Part shown: piece after piece, positions 31,301 through 36,523 of the stretch | How the letters are laid out: the number at the start of each line of letters is the position of its first letter | Position numbering within the stretch: position 1 is the first letter of the stretch | Made by a program: the position numbers and the translations under genes | DNA from: Cocleimonas sp. | GTDB taxonomy: Bacteria; Pseudomonadota; Gammaproteobacteria; Thiotrichales; Thiotrichaceae | Length of the DNA: 64,000 nucleotides | Direction of reading: 5' to 3' | Assembly (NCBI GenBank): GCA_021647365.1 | Contig: JAKIUW010000010.1 | Span: forward strand, 30,300 to 94,299 | Notes under the pieces: generated by a model | The model's input: the letters and a program-made list of their open reading frames with translations, nothing else | What the model was told of the DNA's origin: nothing | Databases searched by the model: none

Positions 31301-33765
31301 ATGTCTTTCTTTGTCGCGCCATCAGCAGCCGTGAAATCACCTGCACCTGTGACGATTACACCACTGTCTGTGATCGCATCAGTGGCGGTGACCGTTAGGC
31401 TGTCGGTGGTACTTGCGCCTAGGTCGATGCCTGTGGTGTCATTGATTTCAACCGCAGCACCCGTAACTTTGATTGTATTAAAATCATTACCCGCATTATT
31501 TAGCGTAATATTTTGACCCGTAGCCGTAATATCAGTTAAACCAGCTATGGTTAAAATACCTGTATTGGTAACTGCACCCCCTGCCTGGGTCACATTTAGG
31601 TTTGTAGCTGTTATTTGCCCTAATGCTACTGTGCCTGTATTATTAATCGTTACATTATTAGCTGTAATTATTCCAGCACCTGTCTGAGAGTAATCAATAC
31701 CCGTAGTAACTAAGTCACCACCATTTAGATTAATTTTATTATTAATCTCTACATTACCGCCAGTAGCACCATCAAGTGCAACTGTATTAGCATCCTTATC
31801 AGCATTTAGTGTTAAATTAAGTATTCCTATTCCCGTTGATGAGTGTATTTTCTTACTAATAATTATATTATTATGTGCCTTTAGGGTTAAGCTACCTTCC
31901 CCTGTAGTATTTCCACCAGCAGTACCTATATCTTTAAAATCAAGCTCTGCATTAAACTCTATATTTCCTACTTGCGTACCATCAGCTCCGCCATTGTCCC
32001 CACTCGTACCCATATCCGCCGTTTCTATAACGATATTAGCAGACTCTTTTAGTGCTTCCTTTATAACGCCAACTTTTATTTTTGCAGTATCGCCTGTTGA
32101 AGTATACGGACCCACTTTATTCAAGGAATTAATATCAGTAGTCGCATCCCCATCATCAATATTGGCATTATCAATACTATCTTCAACAATTTCGATATTA
32201 TTAGGATCAAGCAACCAAGTACCACCTTTGCCTTTAGTTGCACTCACATCAGGCGCATTGGTTACATTTAAGAATTTATTCGCAGAGGTTTCTACAAAAC
32301 CGCCATTACCGCTTTTTGCGCCGCCTGTTGCTTTGATTTTTCCATGGACTCGGCTGGCTTCTTTGGTGTGGATGACCACTTCGCCGCCGTTGCCTGTTTC
32401 GGTTGCGCTTGCATCTAATAGTGCTTGTTGTGCCATGTAGAAAAAGTCGGCGTTGATGTCTGCTTTATTTCTTTTTTGTTTGCCTGCTGTTTTAGTGAGT
32501 TTTGTTGTTTTTGCTTTTGTTACGGCTGTTGCTTTGCTCACTAGCTTGGTTGTTTTAGCGACTTGTTTGGCGGGCTTGGCGGGTGCCGTTTTTTTGATAT
32601 TTTTTGCTGTGCTTTTTGCACTGCCGTTTAATACCGCTAATGCATCGGCATAGAATGGGTCTACTGGTGCTTTTTTAACTGGCGCTTTTGTTGGTTTTGT
32701 AACGGCTGGTTTTATTGGTTTTACTGCCTTGCGCGGGTTATTTTTAATGGTTGTTACTGGTGTTTTACCTATACGGATTTGTCCTCCGCCTGAGTGACCT
32801 CGGGCATCAACTACCGCTGTTTTTGCTAAGCCTATTTTCTCGCCTGTTATATGAACCGAGCCGCCTTTTTGACCTTTGGCTTTTCCGCTTACGTCTATCT
32901 TGCCTGTAATGTTTACAATGCCTTGTTGGCTACCCGCTAGGATTACTTGCCCTTTGTGTGCGCCGATGGCTTTTGCCTCGACTAGGCCGCCTAGGCTGAT
33001 AACATCGTCTACTGCGTTTCTAGCAGCTTGGGCTGATATTAATACTTGCCCGCCGTTGGCTGAGATTGTGCCTGTGTTTTTTACTCGTCCGTTTGCTACT
33101 TGTTTAGTAACGTCAAAACTGATTAGCTCATCGCCGTATAAATCGAGTGTAAAGCTATTGGCTGAGCCTAAAACGACTTTACCTAAGCGCGCTACGATTT
33201 TGCCGTGGTTTTCTACCGAGGGGGCAACCAAAATCGCCAAGCCCGCGTCTTTAATGGTGATATTGCCACGGTTAATAACGGAGGCATTTTTGACTGTGGA
33301 TGGTTTATTAAATTTGTATAAACGATTTAAGAAGTTAGCATTGCTAATATCTGAGGTTGTAGCAACTAAACCACCCACATTAACCTGTGCGTTTTTACCA
33401 AAGAGGATACCTTGGCGATTGATAACAAAGACTTTTCCGTTGGCGCGCAGCGCGCCATCAATAACTGATCGGTCACGCCCGACTACACGGTTTAAGACGA
33501 CGGAATTACTATTGAGCTGAACGAATTCAACTGTTTCGCCACGCTGGATACCAAATTTTTGCCAATTGATAATCGCGGCATTGGTGTGCTGATTAATGGT
33601 TGTGTAGTTTGAAGTTTGGTGGATATCGACATTACCCGAAACCACATTCGCACCTGATGGCGAGGCATGGGCTAGGGATGTAAAGGCTACAGATACAGAA
33701 AATGCCACCGTATAGGCTGGCACTAAATTAATTAGACTGTGGCTTTTATCGATTTGATTTCTCAT
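22345..33765 (-). CDS. Giant filamentous-haemagglutinin-like TpsA exoprotein
   Basis: 3806 residues. Extended signal peptide with a predicted cut after AHA34. The TPS secretion domain (about 35-310) has the usual landmarks: NVVSGNVDIHQTSNYTTINQ, IINWQKFGI, VVLNRVVGRD, and VINRQGILFGKNAQVNVGGLVATT, where NRQG replaces the common NPNG. A Lys/Ala/Pro-rich segment at about 339-440 interrupts the conserved region that resumes at ATETGNGGEVVIHTKEASRVHGKI. From about 500 to 3650 the protein is beta-helix repeats, some nearly identical at DNA level. The C-terminal about 100 residues are charged with three Cys. It is exported to the periplasm by Sec and across the outer membrane by TpsB, for adhesion or a surface fibre. 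No toxin domain is recognisable at the C terminus. Confidence 0.93.
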   Translation of the reverse strand: MRNQIDKSHSLINLVPAYTVAFSVSVAFTSLAHASPSGANVVSGNVDIHQTSNYTTINQHTNAAIINWQKFGIQRGETVEFVQLNSNSVVLNRVVGRDRSVIDGALRANGKVFVINRQGILFGKNAQVNVGGLVATTSDISNANFLNRLYKFNKPSTVKNASVINRGNITIKDAGLAILVAPSVENHGKIVARLGKVVLGSANSFTLDLYGDELISFDVTKQVANGRVKNTGTISANGGQVLISAQAARNAVDDVISLGGLVEAKAIGAHKGQVILAGSQQGIVNITGKIDVSGKAKGQKGGSVHITGEKIGLAKTAVVDARGHSGGGQIRIGKTPVTTIKNNPRKAVKPIKPAVTKPTKAPVKKAPVDPFYADALAVLNGSAKSTAKNIKKTAPAKPAKQVAKTTKLVSKATAVTKAKTTKLTKTAGKQKRNKADINADFFYMAQQALLDASATETGNGGEVVIHTKEASRVHGKIKATGGAKSGNGGFVETSANKFLNVTNAPDVSATKGKGGTWLLDPNNIEIVEDSIDNANIDDGDATTDINSLNKVGPYTSTGDTAKIKVGVIKEALKESANIVIETADMGTSGDNGGADGTQVGNIEFNAELDFKDIGTAGGNTTGEGSLTLKAHNNIIISKKIHSSTGIGILNLTLNADKDANTVALDGATGGNVEINNKINLNGGDLVTTGIDYSQTGAGIITANNVTINNTGTVALGQITATNLNVTQAGGAVTNTGILTIAGLTDITATGQNITLNNAGNDFNTIKVTGAAVEINDTTGIDLGASTTDSLTVTATDAITDSGVIVTGAGDFTAADGATKKDITLDSDNEFDTIKVSGAAVVINDADVVAGIDIGASTASSLTVTAKGAITDSGVIVTGAGDFTAVNGAIKKDITLDSDNEFDTIKVSGAAVVINDADVAAGIDLGASTASSLTVTAKGAITDSGVIVTGAGDFTAADGATKKDITLDSNNEFDTIKVSGAAVVINDADVAAGIDLGGSTASSLTVTAKGAITDSGVIVTGAGDFTAVNGATKKNITLDSNNEFDTIKVSGAAVVINDADGIDLGASTADSLILAVGGAVTQSGKQTITGITAIDAGTNDITLNDVANNFGTVNIIAGDNIKLADANDIVIGDSAITGNLTVTAVNDVFLGATTTSAGSINVNAGDDLVLTGNTYHANGDLILVAKNANASDATHNGIVLKGTGPILSSKTGKISFNDGFVASRVTILNDTTLSVTTVGDLTLGSDIFGEDDGADGVIDIPKEKLTISLSDGNIDINALNTISGKIDADTIDLGTETEHLYVKNDITWSDTNRNLDLIGTKSVTIADDIAITSTQKSIIINAQDGVLSLGDNKNELAGIKADDNKITIKTNTLGESITFKSTNSIKILDGVTIDSQGGVTFESKVENAGLGAPYAAGDNRNGTLTTDVNHNVSINTKQSFTISKTITDIADLTITSDNSVIQDKVATITTKGDISIDGGLGNNLDLNGDITGRDILIGEAIGGGASKVDATGNWTAIGKVDVDGKKVTVTKITASGADGIDLKSSGADATDDLTLNGDLTTTVGSAGSIKLTSTTGSITGGANKKITSDATIDLDATAKDIQLDGTHELIAKTGITADAVDIVIGKASTTTSGNIDVTAIGDVTVVDALDSKGNVIIDGGVGKTLDLDGTIKGVDILVGQNPDSNTNSVDAADAWTATGKVDVDGRSIAVKAIEAGGAAGVNLKADGGDVKVAGAVVSSNGAADVILISDKNISIISTGSLGSEKSIKLDAGINANIAGDLSAGTHIDVDADEKIDHTLGNIVAGGKVTFDSKNIVAGNIKASGAAGIRLDTSVGKIVLGGNLETSTNSGGSIIVKSKTSIEGGANKTVTSEKLIELDAGTDIVLGAGNDLIAKTGITATATTDADGSVTLGSATTTGAGSNIVVTANKDVTTKGALNAKKDVTLTAGAGGALAINGDVTAGGKVEGTAGLAVTQVAAKKIDATGDVTLTGSSVSSGIIESDSAAGIELKSTVGEVTLGGDLKSTVGGIKITSKTDIEGGSGKTLDAKTALTLSAEKNIDITGSTLKAGTGITATATTDADGSVTLGSATTTDAGSNIVVTANKDVTTKGALNAKKDVTLIAGTSGALAINGDVTAGGKVEGTAGLVVTLAATKKIDATGAGSINLKSNAITLKGNIDSDEGALIIDGKSTLGSSVSLAGKGIELKEVAGGGNDLTITDSAITKLQGVINGVKDLMISGSDVASTEIGAGITTTGSQTYDNKVVLKAASITLASSSATENIVFNDVLDGASDLTVNNKGNTIFNKVVGAGTALTSITTDKYGATLIKGGSVTTKLNQIYNDKVIIGSDTATTEAELKTTLSTLEGKIYFGSTTNPLRIFGNRNNAEKEKLILGLGDNSDLTDTDLITNQLDNDTNNTNNNETIDGVTYKGVHLYITKDQSGTADFEFSKSITIADDVEISSSNGITFTTDILSLGDNHNEEGFFLNDDGETYVEDDNKDKDISIVTSSGNILFDANEILVLDGVKIDSAGGVVFGDIKAGVIENAEVGGSFTSGVQNSLGELLTDRNHNLSVKAGDNIVLKGAIGEEVALGSFTTTGSTEINGGTVNTVKTTNSSIVAGQDNSSTGDQIYDGTVVLNNATTLTSSGGNITFKNTVDGTQDLTLDAKKGNIDFLESVGGNTALGVLVINSDTLKIGGNITTDEKEVFIDSDVTLTNTVVIKTGLGVGDISFKGTVDGAQDLTLSAGTGNIDFVKSVGSLAALNNLKIVSAKDVTAVQSIKASSLTQLAGTGLTNLKGTVETAGALDLTTQEIKLEKAIETTAGGTVSLDATTITLASDADITADGAVTIGNKDTVGVLNTGGDIKTSNDAITIHSGTTLTDKVAIDTGTGAGDIRFKDTLDGKQNLSLTAGTGDIEFVKSVGSFTALNDIKIASAKNVTARDRIEAKSLVQQLGTGLTQLKTVKTEQININSQDITLGGDLEITKGGDVTLKGDTTLKQDITVTTTGNAKFDGKLDGNNRLTVNADKTTSFEGAVNIGSLATNAKGTTKINGGSITTKGEQTYNDKVELGADTTLKSKESDITLANTIDGLTHALEIIAKKGSAFVKGSASNVGDTKVSAKDVVVDGEINTTGNGSIELLASNKLDINKSLTADGSGKIDLQGDSLNLGGGNITSDEGDTKISAKDVVIDGEINTTGNGSIELLASNKLDINKSLTANGSGKIELQGGSLNLGGGNIKSDEGDITIKSDATLDGALDVTTKGNVSFNGALTGDKSLRVNADKTTTFNKAVNIGSLVTNEAGKTVINGGSVTTTEAQVFNDKVELGADTTLKSSKNSIILNEVVAKKLIIEAKEDITTGKLTASGDVSLDAGHDINTNGEVRGNKISLNAKNDITTSKLTASDDVTLDAGNNIKIIGEVNGGEITLEAKQNITTDSLNAKTDTLTISAGNNFLSDDKDNPSKLQAKNKVSINSKSGSTTITGNIESTDGDVEILANTNELITVKGNIKADNGAVTIAKAGDIKSFDLDGKITAKKDIIIHRDLMGAAITLNSVEGGVTLQEINGSGILSVAAVKIKLNGDISTDGAITFNGPVKIEDGAPSEDIFTIASNGGDIEFDSIDAGLSVTLNLNAAKDTETGGEINGAVTAGDLNLAGSGGNLTGVLGTALAVGANDQEMADSIRFIPEYKFGEFYFNGELATLGFSPDLVRIIIRGVAPLKTVLNDKLFSAGLSKGKLDEDMTASDAKISDSKGAEPEKCGDKISRSKEIVEARGWSLLGVKADIDTKVKDDKCEKKSDDIQAKTEKAVNES
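24049..24432 (-). repeat. Internal 192-bp tandem repeat in tpsA, two copies
   Basis: Two adjacent copies (about 24049-24240 and 24241-24432) encode 64-residue units such as INTTGNGSIELLASNKLDI with few changes. Confidence 0.8.
27331..28083 (-). repeat. Internal 525-bp-period repeat in tpsA
   Basis: About 228 bp at 27331-27558 recurs nearly unchanged at 27856-28083 (period 175 codons). It encodes TTDADGSVTLGSATTT and KDVTTKGALNAKKDVTL. Confidence 0.85.
30599..31450 (-). repeat. Internal 213-bp tandem repeat in tpsA, about four copies
   Basis: The string GATAACAACCGCTGCGCCGC occurs at 30601, 30814, 31027 and 31240 (31027 has CTAACC rather than CTGACC shortly after): an exact 213-bp period. 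Each unit encodes 71 residues, including FDTIKVSGAAVVINDAD and GAITDSGVIVTGAGDFTA. The high DNA identity suggests recent amplification. Confidence 0.92.
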
Positions 33766-33848
33766 TATTACTTTCTCTTAAGTTACACTTCTTAAATTTT
33801 TTACTTCTCTACTTCTATAATACTACATTATTATCTACATCTACATCT

Positions 33849-33882
33849 TATATAGGTAGACGCACAAAGAGGATGCGTTCAA
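33849..33882 (-). promoter_or_regulatory. tpsA upstream promoter-like segment with altered spacing
   Basis: On the minus strand TTGAAC (33882-33877) is followed after 22 bases by TATATA (33854-33849). The same TTGAAC in the two upstream cassettes has a 16-base spacer to TATACT. With 22 bases this copy is a poor sigma-70 promoter, so tpsA may use another start or read-through. Confidence 0.4.
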
Positions 33883-33904
33883 AGTCTTTTTTCATTATGA
33901 CTTG

Positions 33905-33930
33905 AAGCACACCCCCCTAGTTTTACATGA
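33905..33930 (-). repeat. CACACCCCCC-type half repeat (copy 8)
   Basis: Between the second lipoprotein gene and tpsA, in their sense; CTAGTTTTACATGA variant. Confidence 0.85.
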
Positions 33931-33951
33931 CCCAGCTAATCCAATTACCCT

Positions 33952-34737
33952 TTACTTAACGGGCACATCTATTTGCTCCCATGTGTAACGCACTCTTTCG
34001 TTCAGGTTTTTATTTGTTCTTAGTTTCAAATTTCCATTACCATCTTCTTCATAATCATACGTATAATTATTACGGATACGGATTCCATATTTATCATAAT
34101 AAGCATGAAACACTTTAACTACGGGCCCATCACCAGGGAGCTCATATACATTTGTTATTATTTCGTTACCATTAAATGTAAACTTCTCAATTCTTTTAAC
34201 TGTCACCTTCCTCTCCCTTGAAACAAGCTTGCTCCCAATATAAGGAAAAAGCTCGTTAGAAACATATGATTGCAAAATTTTACGTTGCGTATATTCCTGT
34301 AATTCTTTTTGTACATCTTTATCATCAATATTAAGGTCATCAGGGTATTTATTTTCATAAGCAATTGTTGTTTCAAGCAAGCCATTGAAGCCATTGGTCC
34401 TTTCAACTCTTTTTGTTACCTCACCATACTTATCAAACTCTTCGTATTGATGCGCCTTTCCTGTAGGGTCAAGTCTCTCTTTTTTTAATAATACACCTTG
34501 ATCATTATAGGTATACAGAATATTTTTTAATCTAGATAGTTGTTTTTCAAGAAGCCCACTACCATTATACTTAAAGGTTACAACCTCCTTGTAGGTGGCA
34601 TCTAAATGTTCTTCTTTAACTAACTTCCAAACCTTTTCTGTTTTAACAGGAGGATTCCCGCCACCGCCGCCACAGGCAACCAACGCTATGCTTGTGATTA
34701 CAATTCCTACTAATTTCATTGTGTGTTTCATATTCAT
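33952..34737 (-). CDS. Lipoprotein of the TPS cassettes, copy 2
   Basis: 261 residues with start MNMKHTMKLVG; AAAGGGGC and AGAG lie upstream. Lipobox ALVAC, then a Gly run (GGGGGNPP) and PVKTEKVWKL shared with copy 1. The body shows YD/RHS-like beta motifs (FKYNGSGLLEKQ, YTYNDQGVLLKK, YDKYGIRIRNNYTYDYEEDGNGNL) and ends YTWEQIDVPVK. It is a paralogue of the gene at 35231-36031. The 5' leader DNA is almost identical, but the bodies have diverged strongly. Function unknown; location between tpsB and tpsA suggests an envelope role in this secretion locus. Confidence 0.75.
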   Translation of the reverse strand: MNMKHTMKLVGIVITSIALVACGGGGGNPPVKTEKVWKLVKEEHLDATYKEVVTFKYNGSGLLEKQLSRLKNILYTYNDQGVLLKKERLDPTGKAHQYEEFDKYGEVTKRVERTNGFNGLLETTIAYENKYPDDLNIDDKDVQKELQEYTQRKILQSYVSNELFPYIGSKLVSRERKVTVKRIEKFTFNGNEIITNVYELPGDGPVVKVFHAYYDKYGIRIRNNYTYDYEEDGNGNLKLRTNKNLNERVRYTWEQIDVPVK

Positions 34738-34792
34738 CTCTTTGCCCCTTTGTTTATTTCTTTACTGATAACGGCTAGGTTGTATCATATTA

Positions 34793-34820
34793 AAGCACAC
34801 CCCCCTACTTTTACATGATG
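34793..34820 (-). repeat. CACACCCCCC-type half repeat (copy 9)
   Basis: Between the 60-residue TpsA-leader ORF and lipoprotein copy 2, in their sense. Confidence 0.85.
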
Positions 34821-34829
34821 TTTTGATTG

Positions 34830-35012
34830 TTACTGTTGATTAATGGTTGTGTAATCTGAAGTCTGGTGGATATCGACATTACCTGAAACTACATCTGCAC
34901 CAGAAGGTGAAGCATGAGCCAAGGAGGTAAATAGCACAGACACAGAAAATGCCACCGTATAGGCTGGCAACAATAGCGCGCTTGTTCTGCTTTTATCCAT
35001 TTGTTTTTTCAT
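34830..35012 (-). pseudogene. 60-residue TpsA-leader ORF, cassette 2 (truncated tpsA 5' copy)
   Basis: Encodes MKKQMDKSRTSALLLPAYTV and on to HASPSGADVVSGNVDIHQ, ending TTINQQ-stop. It is the signal peptide and first 26 or so mature residues of the giant TpsA, then stops. It keeps the reading frame, a purine-rich site upstream and its own promoter-like boxes. It could be a decayed tpsA copy, or a small expressed leader peptide ahead of the lipoprotein gene. Confidence 0.7.
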
Positions 35013-35069
35013 TGCTTACTTCTCTTATTACACTTCTTCATTAATTTTTTAGATCGCTCAATCTATTTG

Positions 35070-35097
35070 AGTATAGGTAGAGCAGGGATGCGTTCAA
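35070..35097 (-). promoter_or_regulatory. Sigma-70-like promoter of cassette 2
   Basis: Minus strand TTGAAC (35097-35092), 16-base spacer, TATACT (35075-35070), about 57 bases before the leader ATG. The same boxes and spacing occur in cassette 1. Confidence 0.65.
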
Positions 35098-35119
35098 AGT
35101 CTTTTTTTATTATGACTTG

Positions 35120-35146
35120 AAGCACACCCCCCTAGTTTTACATGAT
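35120..35146 (-). repeat. CACACCCCCC-type half repeat (copy 10)
   Basis: Downstream of lipoprotein copy 1 and upstream of the cassette 2 promoter, in their sense. Confidence 0.85.
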
Positions 35147-35230
35147 CGCTCGTTAGCTTTTTTAACGACGGCTAGAATTTATGCAAAGCTCCATGGTCTT
35201 TATTATTTTAAGAGCCTTCTATGCCTTTTC

Positions 35231-36031
35231 TTATTGTACAGGCACATCTATTTGTTCCCACTTATAGGTAGTAATTTCTTCACTTCCATCTGCTTTTTTC
35301 AGTGTGCTTGATTTCAAATTGCTATTACCATCGTAGTCGTAGGTATAATCAGAAGTATAATACAATCTCACCTCTTTTGGCCCTCTTTCCCCATCTTCGT
35401 CACCTTCATGCCTTACAATATTAGCATTTTCATCAAAAGTCTTTTTACTTATAACATCAGAAATTGAGTCATCAGATTTAAAAAAAGTAGCATAAATAGT
35501 ATTTCCTTCATAGCTATATTTTTCAATCCTATTAACAAGCCCTCCTGACCTTGCTCTACTGACAAGCTTACTAGCAGGGTAAACACGAAGGTAACTATTT
35601 GCATAGGTTTCTGTATTGTTACGCTTTGATGCCTCATCAGGAACAACACGATCATCATCATAGGTATTATCATAGATTAATCCTGGCACGAGACTCGGTC
35701 CCGCCCTACTCTTTGGCTCACCATGACTATCAAATACAGTGTGGTAACGCAACTTCCCGTCCGCATGAAAATCTTCTCTTGTTAATAACACCCCTTTGTC
35801 ATCATAATTAAACTCAACGTGAGTGCCACTGGTTTTATTATTCTGCCTTATAACATTTCCACTACCATCGTAATCAAATGTGATTTGCTCACCTGTAGGT
35901 AAAACCTTTTCTTTTAACTTCCAAACCTTTTCTGTTTTAACAGGAGGATTCCCGCCACCGCCGCCACAGGCAACCAACGCCATGCTTGCGATTATAATTC
36001 CTAATAATTTCATTGTGTGTTTCATATTCAT
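35231..36031 (-). CDS. Lipoprotein of the TPS cassettes, copy 1
   Basis: 266 residues with the same MNMKHTMKL leader and lipobox ALVAC followed by GGGGGNPPVKTEKVWKL as copy 2. The body has YD-like motifs (FDYDGSGNVIRQ, FNYDDKGVLLTR, YTYDYDGNSNLKSS) and ends YKWEQIDVPVQ. Beyond about residue 35 it is only moderately similar to copy 2, while the leader DNA is nearly identical. Part of a tandem duplication with a 1294-bp period. Function unknown; probably anchored to a membrane by the Lol pathway. Confidence 0.75.
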   Translation of the reverse strand: MNMKHTMKLLGIIIASMALVACGGGGGNPPVKTEKVWKLKEKVLPTGEQITFDYDGSGNVIRQNNKTSGTHVEFNYDDKGVLLTREDFHADGKLRYHTVFDSHGEPKSRAGPSLVPGLIYDNTYDDDRVVPDEASKRNNTETYANSYLRVYPASKLVSRARSGGLVNRIEKYSYEGNTIYATFFKSDDSISDVISKKTFDENANIVRHEGDEDGERGPKEVRLYYTSDYTYDYDGNSNLKSSTLKKADGSEEITTYKWEQIDVPVQ

Positions 36032-36085
36032 CTCTTTGCCCCTTTGTTTATTTCTTTACTAATAACGGCTAGGTTGTATCTTATT

Positions 36086-36114
36086 AAAGCACACCCCCCC
36101 ACTTTTACACGATG
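36086..36114 (-). repeat. CACACCCCCC-type half repeat (copy 11)
   Basis: Between the cassette 1 leader ORF and lipoprotein copy 1, in their sense; one base differs in the end (TTTTACACGATG). Confidence 0.8.
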
Positions 36115-36123
36115 TTTTGGTTG

Positions 36124-36306
36124 TTAGTGTTGATTAATGGTTGTGTAATCTGAAGTTTGGTGGATATCAACATTACCCGAAACCACATTCGCACCTGATG
36201 GCGAGGCATGGGCTAGGGATGTAAAGGCTACAGATACAGAGAATGCCACCGTATAGGCTGGCAACAATAGAGCGCTTGTTCTGCTTTTATCCATTTGTTT
36301 TTTCAT
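36124..36306 (-). pseudogene. 60-residue TpsA-leader ORF, cassette 1 (truncated tpsA 5' copy)
   Basis: Nearly identical to the cassette 2 copy, with three residue differences, and ending TTINQH-stop. Residues 16-52 match the true TpsA N terminus almost perfectly. After the INQH codons the DNA no longer resembles tpsA and a stop follows at once. Same alternatives as for the other copy: relic or expressed leader peptide. Confidence 0.7.
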
Positions 36307-36362
36307 TGCTTACTTCTCTTATTACACTTCTTCATTAATTTTTTAAATTGCTCAATCTATTT

Positions 36363-36390
36363 AGTATAGATAGAGCGGGGATGCGTTCAA
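36363..36390 (-). promoter_or_regulatory. Sigma-70-like promoter of cassette 1
   Basis: Minus strand TTGAAC (36390-36385), 16-base spacer, TATACT (36368-36363), upstream of the leader ORF. Identical layout to cassette 2. Confidence 0.65.
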
Positions 36391-36412
36391 AGTCTTTTTT
36401 CATTATGACTTG

Positions 36413-36438
36413 AAGCACACCCCCCTAGTTTTACATGA
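36413..36438 (-). repeat. CACACCCCCC-type half repeat (copy 12)
   Basis: Downstream of tpsB and upstream of the cassette 1 promoter, in their sense. Confidence 0.85.
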
Positions 36439-36523
36439 TAGCTCGTTAGTTTTTTTAATGGCTACTAGAATTTATGCAAAGCTCCATGGTGTTTTGGTTG
36501 TTGGTGTGTTTAAACAATCACAG

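Noticed and set aside
30599..31450. 213-bp tandem repeats considered as a CRISPR-like or satellite array
   Set aside because: The period keeps the tpsA reading frame and there is no repeat-spacer structure.
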